Of a stretch of 64,000 bases of DNA, positions 52,464 through 61,115 are shown piece after piece. The DNA lies in assembly GCA_963727075.1 (NCBI GenBank), contig CAVSET010000006.1, positions 682,001 to 746,000 of the forward strand, written 5' to 3'. Each line of letters opens with the position of its first letter. Positions within the stretch are counted from its first letter, which is position 1. The position numbers and the translations under genes were made by a program. The DNA comes from Bog-756 sp963727075 (GTDB lineage Bacteria; Actinomycetota; Acidimicrobiia; Acidimicrobiales; RAAP-2). The notes below the pieces were generated by a model that was not told the origin of the DNA, ran no database searches, and saw only the letters and a program-made list of their open reading frames with translations.

Positions 52464-52748
52464 ATGAAGGAAGACCGCATCATCAGGCAGCTGGACAAGA
52501 TGGTGGCAGCCGGACGGGTCACAAGGGAAGAAGCGCCACGTCTCCGGGAGGCGGAGGGGACGGCGGACTTCGATGCAGCGATTGCCGGCATCCGCGCTCG
52601 CCATGCTGGGGCACACCTGGCAGGTGCCGTCCGTTCCGGGGACATGAGCCAGGAGGAAGCAGACGCCTACCTCGAGCGCTTGTACCAAGGCGAGCACCCC
52701 AAAGGCCTCCGTGCTCGGCTGGCCAAACACCGCTCGGAAGAGCATTGA
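52464..52748 (+). CDS. small charged helical protein, third gene of the csoR operon
   Basis: 94 residues. KEDRIIRQLDKMVAAGRVTREEAPRLREAEGTADFDAAIAGIRARHAGAHLAGAVRSGDMSQEEADAYLERLYQGEHP. The two GRVTREEA / GDMSQEEA turns between helices resemble a SHOCT-like or short helical-hairpin repeat. There are no Cys and only a few His, so it is not an obvious metallochaperone. It lies 63 bases after the permease on the same strand. No family function known to me. Confidence 0.65.
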   Translation: MKEDRIIRQLDKMVAAGRVTREEAPRLREAEGTADFDAAIAGIRARHAGAHLAGAVRSGDMSQEEADAYLERLYQGEHPKGLRARLAKHRSEEH

Positions 52749-52885
52749 CAGGCTGACGGTCTGGCTCGAGGCAACTGCGCTAAGCGTCCCCGCTAACTCC
52801 TAGGGTCGAGGAGCAACCATTGTGGACAGCCAGGTCGACATAGTGACCGAGGATCCAGGACCCAGACCCAAAGTTGCCAGGGCGA

Positions 52886-53488
52886 TCACGAGGTGCGTCT
52901 TCTCGCCACGATCACACCGCTGGCAAATGCCAGATCGGCACACACGAGGTCGGGGTGTTCAAAGAGTCGCTCCTTGACCGTCGCTAGTCCGTTCCGCAGC
53001 ACGGGATCCGAGTGGCGTGACAAGTCCATGTCGTCGACCACCATCACTCCACCAGGTCGTAGATCGGCGATGGTCTTGCGAAGCTTGAAGATCTTCCCTC
53101 CTGGAGCGTCCGGAAAGATGAGATCGAATGATCCCAGTGTCCCGACAAGGTCGGCACCGTCACCCTCCACTATCGACACCCATTCAGGCCAACCCATAGC
53201 TCGGGCTTGTGCTGCTCGCTCTCCATCGACTTCGACGCTGACTACTTCAACGTCTGTTCGTTCGCCGATTCCGTGGACGATCCAAGCCAGTCCGACTCCG
53301 GAACCAGTGCCAAGCTCCAGCACCCGTCCGCCCAACGGCACCCCGTTGGAGAGAAATGCGATAAGCCGACCGACTTCAGGCTCCGAAGACAACTCGAAGC
53401 CAAGACGATCCGCCTGAGCCTGTGCCATCAAGACCAATGGAGGTAGCTCCACGAATGGCACCGTACATGACGGAATGGCTCCGTACAT
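52886..53488 (-). CDS. class I SAM-dependent O-methyltransferase-like protein
   Basis: Up to 200 residues. GGRVLELGTGSGVGLAWIV is motif I (GTGSG), VEVVSVEVDGERAAQARA motif post-I, and FDLIFPDAPGGKIFKLRKTIADLRPGGVMVVDDMD carries the metal- or substrate-side aspartates, like catechol-O-methyltransferase-type enzymes. The start is uncertain: ATG 53488 lies inside a 20-bp tandem duplication, so the first 10-20 residues may be recent. ATG 53428 (MAQAQADRLGFELSS) is an alternative that keeps the whole fold. It stands alone; substrate unknown. Confidence 0.8.
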   Translation of the reverse strand: MYGAIPSCTVPFVELPPLVLMAQAQADRLGFELSSEPEVGRLIAFLSNGVPLGGRVLELGTGSGVGLAWIVHGIGERTDVEVVSVEVDGERAAQARAMGWPEWVSIVEGDGADLVGTLGSFDLIFPDAPGGKIFKLRKTIADLRPGGVMVVDDMDLSRHSDPVLRNGLATVKERLFEHPDLVCADLAFASGVIVARRRTS

Positions 53489-53534
53489 GAGGTTGCACCG
53501 GCCCGTTGGGGACAGTTGGGGACAGTTGGGGACC
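53453..53534 (+). repeat. 20-bp x2 and 10-bp x3 tandem repeats upstream of the methyltransferase
   Basis: GAATGGCACCGTACATGACG at 53453 is followed by GAATGGCTCCGTACATGAGG at 53473. After 12 bases GTTGGGGACA follows three times (53505-53534, last copy ending C). Both lie in the start or promoter region of the minus-strand methyltransferase. Confidence 0.9.
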
Positions 53535-53690
53535 TCATATGCAGCACTGTGACGGCACCGAATGACACCGACCAGTGCCGTGCCCAGCTACCGGCGCGGC
53601 GTGATGTGCCACGTTCCGTTCGGGTCTACGTCTCAGCGAGGTGCGCGAGATCGACAGGTATGGCGCGGCTTCGGCCTACGGCTTGGTCGG

Positions 53691-54587
53691 TCAGCCCGCG
53701 TTGGAGGACAGCGCGCCGTGGCGTGGGCGCATGCCGCTCGCGTCCAGTTTCGTTCCCACGATGCAGCGCGCCACACCCGGAACCCGGACCTTGCCGTCTT
53801 TCTCGAAAGCGCCCACCTTCGCAATGGCGCTTGCCCGAATCCGCTCCCGCGCAAGTTCGTCGACCTGCTGAAGCGTCGCAACTGCGAGCGAGACGTGCTC
53901 GGTGATCATCTCCCAATACTCCGCGGGCGATCGCGTCACGAGTTCGACGTCGACGTCCCACTCGGCAACGTCGCGCAGCCCAGCGCCCTCGTAGAGGGCA
54001 CTGATGTATCCCGGGGCAGCGCACCGAAACATATTCGGCCCGTCCGGGTCGGGTGGCGCCACCACTGCCTCGGTCGCGATTGCCTGCATAGCGATCGTCG
54101 TCCACGGGTTTTCCTCGGGTTTGGCCCATACCGACGAGCAGAGACGTCCGCCCGGCTTGAGCACGCGCGCGAATTCGGCTGTCGCCTTGGCCACGTCGGG
54201 GAAGAACATGTACCCAAAGCGCACCGAAACGCTATCGAATGTGGCGTCGTTGAACGGCAGATCATCGGCGCTGCACACCTGCGTCTCTATATTGGCGACC
54301 CCTTGCGCCCTGGCTCGTTGCGCGGCTATGTCCAGCATCTCCGCTACGAGGTCGGTCAGCACGACGCGTCCCTTCGGCGACAGTCTCGCGATGCTCAGAC
54401 CCGGCTCACCCGTGCCAGAGGCAATGTCGAGATGCTGATGATCTTCAGCGATGTCGAGACGCTCGATCATCACTGCGCCGACCGGACCCAGCTGATCCGT
54501 GATGACCGAGTCCCACTTCTCCCAGCCCGCGGAGAGCCCGGCCCACGTCGCTCGCTGAACGTCTCGGATCTCATCGGCGCTCGGCAT
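53691..54587 (-). CDS. UbiE/COQ5-type class I SAM-dependent methyltransferase
   Basis: 298 residues. DHQHLDIASGTGEPGLSIARL (motif I), VVLTDLVAEMLDIAAQRA (acidic loop), TQVCSADDLPFNDATFDSVSVRFGYMFFPDVAKATAEFARVLKPGGRLCSSVWAKPEENPW (motifs II-III) are the UbiE-like set. The C-terminal third (MFRCAAPGYISALYEGAGLRDVAEWDVDVE) is a variable substrate cap. ATG 54587 puts motif I near residue 52; longer frames upstream overlap the next gene. The substrate is unknown and it is not in a quinone operon. Confidence 0.88.
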   Translation of the reverse strand: MPSADEIRDVQRATWAGLSAGWEKWDSVITDQLGPVGAVMIERLDIAEDHQHLDIASGTGEPGLSIARLSPKGRVVLTDLVAEMLDIAAQRARAQGVANIETQVCSADDLPFNDATFDSVSVRFGYMFFPDVAKATAEFARVLKPGGRLCSSVWAKPEENPWTTIAMQAIATEAVVAPPDPDGPNMFRCAAPGYISALYEGAGLRDVAEWDVDVELVTRSPAEYWEMITEHVSLAVATLQQVDELARERIRASAIAKVGAFEKDGKVRVPGVARCIVGTKLDASGMRPRHGALSSNAG

Positions 54588-54948
54588 CGGCCCTCCCGCT
54601 ATCGATGCATCCACCGAACACGAAAGCACTCCTTGTCGCCACTGCATAGTGCCCGGTCGGGGCTCGTTCTGCCACACCAACGAGCCAGGCATGTGACCGG
54701 CGTAGCTCGTCGGTCACGTGGACCAGGATGCCGTCGGCGTCAATGATCTCGTCCCAGTACCCCGCACCATTCAGCGTTTCGGCCCACTTGGCGAGGACAG
54801 GATGGTCAGGAAGCGGCACCGTGGCATTCCTCTCGATGTCTGGACAGTAGTCCTCAAAGAGGGAGGAAGCGCCCACACCCAAGGGCGGCAATCGACTGGT
54901 CTGGAAAGGTTCGAGCACGTTATCCACACGCCCGGAAGCGTCGTTCAT
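54571..54948 (-). CDS. possible truncated N-terminal piece of a signalling (cyclase-like) protein
   Basis: 125 residues from ATG 54948. DHPVLAKWAETLNGAGYWDEIIDADGILVHVTDELRRSH looks like the opening sensor segment (AxxLNxAGYWxxIxDxxWxLVxMTDxLR) seen before cyclase or regulator domains in acidimicrobial and mycobacterial proteins. The rest (AERAPTGHYAVATRSAFVFGG) stops early, with no catalytic domain. It overlaps the methyltransferase start by 17 bases. It is probably a remnant left by a deletion; a small stand-alone sensor is the alternative. Confidence 0.4.
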   Translation of the reverse strand: MNDASGRVDNVLEPFQTSRLPPLGVGASSLFEDYCPDIERNATVPLPDHPVLAKWAETLNGAGYWDEIIDADGILVHVTDELRRSHAWLVGVAERAPTGHYAVATRSAFVFGGCIDSGRADAERR

Positions 54949-55097
54949 GGACACGCATCTATCACGGACTGGACCGGGACCCCGCTCACTTCCGATGAGC
55001 CGGACAACGGGAGGGGCCGGGGTAACCTGTGGTGCGGTCCATGGGCCGCCCCGGTTCAAGCAGGCGATACCGGCAGGATCGAGCCTCAAGGGGGACG

Positions 55098-56363
55098 ATG
55101 AAGCCTGAGGAGATGCGGGCCGCCGTGCAGCTGGCAACCCGGACAGTGGTTGACACCATCTCAAGCGTCGAGAAGGTCCATCGTGCTCTTGCCGGCAGAG
55201 CGTTCGTTGTCACCGCTCCGGCGAGCTTCCCCGCCCGCGTCGTCCACGATGGCATCGCCACCGTCGTCTATGCATCGATCCGAGGGGTTGGACTCGCCGC
55301 CGGCCCAGCTGCCAGCGAACTGGTACGAATTGCGGCGGGATCAACCCGTCCAACCGGATCGACCCCTCGGAGCAATCTGGCCCTGGCCATGCTCAACGCC
55401 ACGTTGGGCGATGAACTCGCTGAACAGGGCAGTCCGTTGGCGATCCAGATGGCTATCAGGCATGAGCGAGAAGACGTCGCGCTTCGACGGGATGAGCTCG
55501 CAGCCGCCTTCCCTGGAGGGACCATGAAGGTAGCGGTCTTCATCCACGGCTTGGGCGAAACAGAGGAGTCGTGGCGGCTGCACGGAGATCGCCATGGTTT
55601 GAGCACCGAGTCCACCTATGGGACTCGGTTGGCACACGACCTCGGATACACCCCCATCTACCTGCGCTACAACACCGGGCTCCACATCTCCGAAAACGGC
55701 CGACACCTCACCGGACTCCTCGAAGGTCTTCTTTCTGCTTGGCCCGTGCCCGTCAGGGAGGTGATCCTTGTGGGTCACTCGATGGGCGGTTTGGTCATCC
55801 GAAGCGCCTGTCACTATGCGCAACAGAATGCTGACTCGTGGATATCACGATTACAGCACGTCTTCTACCTGGGCACACCGCATCTCGGGGCAGGACTGGA
55901 GCAGATGGTCAGATGGCTCAGCGGCATGCTCGGCAAACTCGACGAGAGTCAGCCGATCGCCGCGACCCTCGACCGACGAAGTGTGGGAATCAAGGACCTA
56001 CACGCCGGATCGCTCACCGACGAGGATTGGCTTAGGGAGAATGGCAAGTCCAAGCGCGAGCTGAACGTCCTGCCTCTGTTCCCCGGGACGAATCATTACG
56101 CGATCAGCGCCAGTGTCACTACGAGCCGACGCAATCCACTCGGTCGATTCGTGGGCGACCTCATCGTCCAGCCTGCCAGTGCCAATGGCCGATCCCGTCG
56201 TGGTGGACACATCCCGTTCCCCGCCGACCACATACGGCATTTCGGGGGGCTTCACCACTTCAACCTTCTCAATCATCCCGCTGTCTACGAGGTAATGCGC
56301 GAGTGGCTCGATCCTGGTCCTGCTGTTCGATCTGAGGTCGAACCGGCCCTCACCGCTAGGTAA
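55098..56363 (+). CDS. alpha/beta-hydrolase (PGAP1/lipase-like)
   Basis: 421 residues. A helical N-terminal part of about 135 residues (PEEMRAAVQLATRTVVDTISSVEKVHRAL) resembles no domain I know. VAVFIHGLGETEESWRL is the oxyanion HG block. VILVGHSMGGLVIRSACHY holds the nucleophile in GHSMGG, and HVFYLGTPHLGAGLEQMVRWL the TPHxGA turn typical of PGAP1-like and bacterial lipases. HHFNLLNHPAVYEVMREWL gives the catalytic His (HxxLLNHPxVY). There is no signal peptide, so it is cytoplasmic. It converges on the WS/DGAT gene, so both may serve storage-lipid turnover. Confidence 0.85.
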   Translation: MKPEEMRAAVQLATRTVVDTISSVEKVHRALAGRAFVVTAPASFPARVVHDGIATVVYASIRGVGLAAGPAASELVRIAAGSTRPTGSTPRSNLALAMLNATLGDELAEQGSPLAIQMAIRHEREDVALRRDELAAAFPGGTMKVAVFIHGLGETEESWRLHGDRHGLSTESTYGTRLAHDLGYTPIYLRYNTGLHISENGRHLTGLLEGLLSAWPVPVREVILVGHSMGGLVIRSACHYAQQNADSWISRLQHVFYLGTPHLGAGLEQMVRWLSGMLGKLDESQPIAATLDRRSVGIKDLHAGSLTDEDWLRENGKSKRELNVLPLFPGTNHYAISASVTTSRRNPLGRFVGDLIVQPASANGRSRRGGHIPFPADHIRHFGGLHHFNLLNHPAVYEVMREWLDPGPAVRSEVEPALTAR

Positions 56364-56463
56364 GAACAGTCAAGGCGGGTCGGGATGTTGTGCCGGCGAG
56401 CTCGGGAGACTGACGGCCGGCCAGCTCCATCGTCGAAATGTGCCCACCCCGCTCCTCTCGGGG

Positions 56464-57879
56464 CTACACCGTCCCTGCGGCCTTCTCGAGCTCAGCGAAC
56501 GCCTCTGAGATGGCGGTGGCGAATTGCCACGGATCTTCCACGATCTCCGGGCACACGACGAAGCCGAAGTCGATGCGGTCGAGATAGCTGAGGACAGTGA
56601 TGTTCAGTCCGCCTCCGTCGAGCAATGGGCCGAGGGGGTAGCTGGCCTCGAGTCGTGCGCCCGCAATGTAGAGCGGGAGCGGCGTACCCTGGACGTTGGA
56701 AACGATCAGGTTGAAGATGGGTGGGTGACGCTCGACGAGGCGCAGCCGGCTGTAGGCGCGGACTCCGAGGGCCACGAGCCCTGGCGGAACGACGTCTGCC
56801 AAGTCAAGGATGAAGTCATCGCCGAGTGCGTGCTGCATTGCCTTTGCACTGTGAGTGGATTCGTGGATGGTCCGAAGCCTCTCGACCGGGTCATCGAGTT
56901 GGGTGGGTAGAGCGGCGCCCATCACGGAAGTGGCGTTTCCCCATGCGCCCCCAGAGGCATCGGCTCCATCGTGGACGTGCACGGCAACGGGTATCTGGGC
57001 GATCAGTGGCTTGCCGGGTAGCTCGTCGCGATCAGCCAGATAGCGACGTAACGCTCCGGCGCAGATGGCAAGGACTACGTCGTTCACCGTGACCGAGAAA
57101 GCGTTCTTGATGGTCTTCACCCCGGAGAGGGAAACCGAGCTGAAGGCGAACCCACGGTTGGGGGTGATCGCACGGTTGAGCGACGTACGCGGTGCTTGGA
57201 AGGGCAACGTTACCTCCGGCCATTCCGGAGAGACCCGGAGCTGCAGCGTCCTCAGCGTGGCGCGGCCGAGGTGGCAGGAGGTACGGACGGCCCGCAGAGG
57301 GGTACCGGCCAGTCTGGGTAGTGCCCTCATGACCATCTCCCACCCGGGTGGGATTCGTTCGCCCTGAAGCACGGGTGTATCGGGTCGTTCGAGGGGCGCC
57401 CCAGGATCGAGATCATAGAGCACTTCGTACATGCGGGCGCCCCTGACTCCATCCGCCAAGCAGTGGTGCATCTTCGTGAGGAGAGCCACGCGACCGTGCT
57501 CAAGACCTTCGATGAACCAGACCTCCCACAGCGGACGACCCGGTTCGAGCTTGTAGGCCAACAGATCACCAACCAGCGCACCGAGCTCCCGGGGACCGCC
57601 CGGAGCCGGGACGCCGATGGGCCTGATCTGCCGCACCAGATCAGGGGGCTGGTCGTCCACCCAAACGGGCCGGTCGAGGCCGAACGGAGTTTCAACCATG
57701 CGGCGTAGGAACGGGCCCAACAGGCCAGTGCGGACACCGACCAGCTCGCGCAACCGGTCTATATCGAAGCCGTTAGGTGCTGTCGAAGGGTCCAGCACCG
57801 CCACGGTGCCCAATTGCATGTGGGAACTCGGCGTCTCGCCGTAGACGAAACTGGCGTCGGCACCACTCAGCCGCTTCAT
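56464..57879 (-). CDS. wax ester synthase / diacylglycerol acyltransferase (WS/DGAT)
   Basis: 471 residues from ATG 57879. RLSGADASFVYGETPSSHMQLGTVAVLDPS is the usual start. H138-H139-C-L-A-D143-G144 (KMHHCLADGVRG) is the HHxxxDG active site. NDVVLAICAGALRRYL (the ND/PLW-like site), FNLIVSNVQGTPLPLYIAGARLEASYPLGPLLDGGGLNITVLSYLDRIDFGFV follow. The enzyme joins acyl-CoA to diacylglycerol or fatty alcohol at lipid-body membranes. Family length is about 450-480, so it is complete. The convergent lipase gene ends 100 bases away. Confidence 0.94.
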   Translation of the reverse strand: MKRLSGADASFVYGETPSSHMQLGTVAVLDPSTAPNGFDIDRLRELVGVRTGLLGPFLRRMVETPFGLDRPVWVDDQPPDLVRQIRPIGVPAPGGPRELGALVGDLLAYKLEPGRPLWEVWFIEGLEHGRVALLTKMHHCLADGVRGARMYEVLYDLDPGAPLERPDTPVLQGERIPPGWEMVMRALPRLAGTPLRAVRTSCHLGRATLRTLQLRVSPEWPEVTLPFQAPRTSLNRAITPNRGFAFSSVSLSGVKTIKNAFSVTVNDVVLAICAGALRRYLADRDELPGKPLIAQIPVAVHVHDGADASGGAWGNATSVMGAALPTQLDDPVERLRTIHESTHSAKAMQHALGDDFILDLADVVPPGLVALGVRAYSRLRLVERHPPIFNLIVSNVQGTPLPLYIAGARLEASYPLGPLLDGGGLNITVLSYLDRIDFGFVVCPEIVEDPWQFATAISEAFAELEKAAGTV

Positions 57880-58269
57880 CTTCACACCTCCCCCAGTGTC
57901 CACTTGGATCGTATGGCGGGAACGGGTTTCCGATTAGGGCCGAAGGTCACCAGGATGGAAGAGGCTCGGTGCTCCGGGCCCGGGTTCCTCATGGTGGATG
58001 GTGATGGTGCACTCGGCGTCCAGGCGTTCCGTGGGCCACCTCACCCTCGAGACACCAGACCTGACCAGGAGCGATGTCGTCTTCTTGGCGCTCATCTCGC
58101 TCCCCATGCTGTCGGGGTGAGCTCTACCAACAGCCGGGGCAGGCGACAGACGGTTGGGTGCGAAAGGCCACCAGCTCCTCGCGGCGGTCGTTGGGGAGTC
58201 GGAGGGGTAATAGCGGTGGCGCCATCCTCGACCACCGGGGGTCACGGTCTCCCGTCGAGGGCGGCGAGG
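57880..58269. other. intergenic region between WS/DGAT and the second SGNH hydrolase
   Basis: 390 bases upstream of the WS/DGAT start and downstream of the SGNH stop. A 57-residue minus-strand frame at 57934-58107 has acceptable third-position GC but no recognisable motif or ribosome binding site; I do not call it a gene. It should hold the WS/DGAT promoter and the end of the SGNH transcript. Confidence 0.4.
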
Positions 58270-59400
58270 CTACGAAGTGACGAGTACCTGAGTGGTGTCC
58301 GTCGCCGATCCGGCCGGGTCAGATGCCTTGATGGCTATCGGGAAGGTTCCCGATACGGTGGGCCTACCGGAGAGGAGCCCGGTCTTGGAAAGAGTCAGCC
58401 CTTTGGGGAGTTTCCCGACCTTGGAAAGCCTGACATTCGGATAGCCCCCCACGTTGAACTGGAACCCGTATGCAACCCCTATGGATGCGGTTGGTGGGTC
58501 ACCAGAGATCGTCGGTGGAACACGAAGCTTCTTCTCGTAGGCCGTAGCGATGAGGGAATGGCCGTAGTCGTTGGTGTGGATCGTGGGATTGGCGATGCAC
58601 ATCTGGGTCCAGTTACAGATGTTGGCTACGTTCTGCGGAAGGGTCACCCCCATGAACGATCCGGTGAGTTTCCAATCACCCGACTGAAACGGTCTCTGGA
58701 CATCGGCCACGCTGGCGCCGTACTGCCCGTAGATGGCGATCATGTCGTTGTTGAGCGAGTGCAACACAGGCAGGCTGTCCCGTGCCGTCGTCTCGCTGGC
58801 CGGTCCGTGGAACCAGGCTCCGGAGTACCAGGCCGCTAGAAGCGGGTCGTAGTAGCTCATGCCCACGATTGGAAGGCTGCCACCAGCGGCCCGGAGCCCC
58901 GACATGATGATGGATAGATTGGTGGCGATGGCCTGGAGGGCATTGGTAACGCAGATCTGGTTGATCGTTCCGCTCAGCCCACAGCCGACGATGTCGTCGC
59001 CTCCCACGTCGATGGTCACGAACGCCACCTGACCATGGTGCGAGTTCAGGAATAGCTCAGCATCGCCTAGCTGGTTTCCCGTGGTGTAGCTATGACAGAG
59101 CCCGCCGTGGATCAGGCGCGTGGTCGAGTCACCGCCGCAGCCGAGGTTCTTAAGGACAAGTCCAGGAATGTCCTGGCTCAGTTGAGCGTAGATATCATCG
59201 ACATACGAATGGCCAGGGGTGGAGCCACCGCCGGTCGATAGCGAGTCGCCCAACGCGAGGTAGTACACCGCCGGAGGGGTGCTTGCCTGTGCTGAGGTGG
59301 CCATCGGTACCATCAGAAGCACGAGAACGGCGATAGGTCCGATCGCGACCCGCCCAAGCTTCCTGATTCCTTCGTCTGGCTTATGGCAATGTCTACGCAT
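58270..59400 (-). CDS. secreted SGNH-family hydrolase with C-terminal Ig-like domain
   Basis: 376 residues. Signal peptide RKLGRVAIGPIAVLVLLMVPMATSAQA. YYLALGDSLSTGGG is block I (nucleophile S53), LKNLGCGGDSTT block II and TIDVGGDDIVGC block III, with GGDD in place of the usual GGND so the oxyanion Asn is Asp. NDYGHSLIATAY supplies the catalytic His. The last 75 residues (IGVAYGFQFNVGGYPNVRLSKVGKLPKGLTLSKTGLLSGRPTVSGTFPIAIKASD) form a putative Ig/cadherin-like He_PIG domain for surface binding. It is a relative of the hydrolase at 4.6-5.6 kb but with the extra domain. Confidence 0.85.
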   Translation of the reverse strand: MRRHCHKPDEGIRKLGRVAIGPIAVLVLLMVPMATSAQASTPPAVYYLALGDSLSTGGGSTPGHSYVDDIYAQLSQDIPGLVLKNLGCGGDSTTRLIHGGLCHSYTTGNQLGDAELFLNSHHGQVAFVTIDVGGDDIVGCGLSGTINQICVTNALQAIATNLSIIMSGLRAAGGSLPIVGMSYYDPLLAAWYSGAWFHGPASETTARDSLPVLHSLNNDMIAIYGQYGASVADVQRPFQSGDWKLTGSFMGVTLPQNVANICNWTQMCIANPTIHTNDYGHSLIATAYEKKLRVPPTISGDPPTASIGVAYGFQFNVGGYPNVRLSKVGKLPKGLTLSKTGLLSGRPTVSGTFPIAIKASDPAGSATDTTQVLVTS

Positions 59401-59720
59401 TCACAGGCCGCGCTTCCGTACCGTTCGATCTGACAGTGGCAGATCGAATCCTCCGCAAGACCGTCTTTGTACATCGAACATGTGAGGATTCTGTGAAGCT
59501 GCGGGCCCACCCGCCCGTCGCAGCACTGGGGTTTGGCCGTCCCATGGTTACCCACCGGGTGCCCTTGCGCCAGGTCTGAGGCACGATGCAGCCCTTGGCC
59601 CGTTGCATCGGCACCGACACAACGGGTGCTGTAAGAACGACCAGTCGATGCCGGAGCGCCGACGGCGAGCCACTTGGTCGCTGGTGCCGCCGCCGGAACG
59701 TGGTCGTCTCGACCGATGCC
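59401..59720. other. intergenic region, 5' leader of the second SGNH gene
   Basis: 320 bases. The minus-strand sequence upstream of the SGNH start contains several GC-rich inverted segments (for example GATCTGCCACTGTCAGATC near 59427-59446), which may be a hairpin in the leader. No open frame looks real. Confidence 0.4.
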
Positions 59721-60920
59721 TCACCCGAACACGACTTCCAGCTGGCGCGGGCCCCTGACCTGTCCCCCGGCCCACAGGACCTCGGCCCCCTCGGCCAGAT
59801 GGAACACGGGGACCCGTGCCAGCCACTCCTCGAGGGCGACACGTAGCTCCATCCTCGCCAGGTTGGAACCGGCACACCGATGGATGCCTGAGCCGAAAGC
59901 CACGTGCCGGTTCTCCTGGCGACCGAGGAGCACCTCATCGGCCCGATCGAAGACGGCCGGGTCCCGGTTCGCGGCCGGGAAGTTCAAGAGGAGCTTGTCG
60001 CCCTGCTTCATCGGACAGCCGTTGAACTCGACGTCCTCGGTGACGAGGCGAGCCATCGTCACCGGCGAGTAGGCACGGAGGAACTCCTCGACGGCCGTGT
60101 CCATGAGCGTCGGTTCAGCCACCAGCCGCTCGCGGTCCTGGTCGTTCGTGGCCAGGTGCCACAGCGAGGAGCCGATCGCGCTCCAGGTAGTGTCGATGCC
60201 GGCGATCATCGTCAGTATCGCCATGCCCAAGACGATCATGTCATCGACCGATCCTCCATCCCACTCGGCGTGGAGCAGGTAGGTCAGCAAGTCGTCGCCA
60301 TCGGCGTCGCGGCGTTCGTTTATCCGATCCCAAAGGTAGTAGCCGATGCCGAACATTCCGCGCTGGACGCGTTCAGCGTCATCTGCGAACTCCAGGGCAT
60401 CGCGGACCCAGCCGGTGAAGGTGTCCGCAAGCTCCTCGGGGACTCCGAGGATCGAGCCGATGACGCGGACGGGAATCTGTTGGGCATAGTCGGCTGCAGC
60501 GTCTGCCCGCCCTGCATCGAGGTGAGCGTCGATCAATGATCCGCACAACGATCTCGTCATCGGCTCGTAGGATTTCACCCTCGTGTGGGAGAACCATGGA
60601 AGCAGAAGTCTCCGTGTCCAGGTATGCAACGGTGGGTCGGAAGTAATCGGCGGGAGTCCGTAGGTGAGGATCGGAGTCTCCGCCTCGTCAACGGAATCAA
60701 TGACGCTGGTGTTGGTAGAGCTGAAGTGGTGGATATCACTCGCCATCGCCGTGACGTCCGCATACCTGGTTGGGAGCCAGGCCCGCCCCCGGCGGTCCGT
60801 CCGTGCGATCGGGCACACCTGACGCAACTCGCCCCAGCGCGGGAACGGGTTCCGCACATACGACTCATCGAGCACGTCAAAATCCGTGGTCCAATCGTCA
60901 ACGGGCTCAGTTCTCGCCAC
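59721..60920 (-). CDS. cytochrome P450
   Basis: 399 residues. GTG 60920 was chosen because GGAGG lies six bases upstream; the longer frame to 61028 adds 36 non-family residues. AGIDTTWSAIGSSLWHL is the I-helix oxygen-binding block (A/G-G-x-D-T-T), EEFLRAYSPV the ExxR of the K-helix, and FGSGIHRCAGSNLARMEL holds the heme ligand C349. SFE-type RLVTEDVEFNGCPMKQGDKLLLNFPAANRDPAVFDRADEV is the usual beta region. It is a soluble bacterial class I enzyme needing a ferredoxin and a reductase, neither of which is nearby. The substrate is unknown. Confidence 0.94.
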   Translation of the reverse strand: MARTEPVDDWTTDFDVLDESYVRNPFPRWGELRQVCPIARTDRRGRAWLPTRYADVTAMASDIHHFSSTNTSVIDSVDEAETPILTYGLPPITSDPPLHTWTRRLLLPWFSHTRVKSYEPMTRSLCGSLIDAHLDAGRADAAADYAQQIPVRVIGSILGVPEELADTFTGWVRDALEFADDAERVQRGMFGIGYYLWDRINERRDADGDDLLTYLLHAEWDGGSVDDMIVLGMAILTMIAGIDTTWSAIGSSLWHLATNDQDRERLVAEPTLMDTAVEEFLRAYSPVTMARLVTEDVEFNGCPMKQGDKLLLNFPAANRDPAVFDRADEVLLGRQENRHVAFGSGIHRCAGSNLARMELRVALEEWLARVPVFHLAEGAEVLWAGGQVRGPRQLEVVFG

Positions 60921-61115
60921 TTGCGGCCTCCAATGCCCCGAGTGGAGCTGATCTGCTCTGACCAGTATTACCGGTATCCCGCTCGTCGTCGGTTCGATTC
61001 CAGACGGTGGCTGACGACCCAGGTCCAAAGGGCGCAGCGTTGGGAACCGTCGTTCAGCTTCATCTTCGCCGCCCGAGCCACCACGAGGCCGGGTTCCTCA
61101 GGCCGGGCCGGATCC

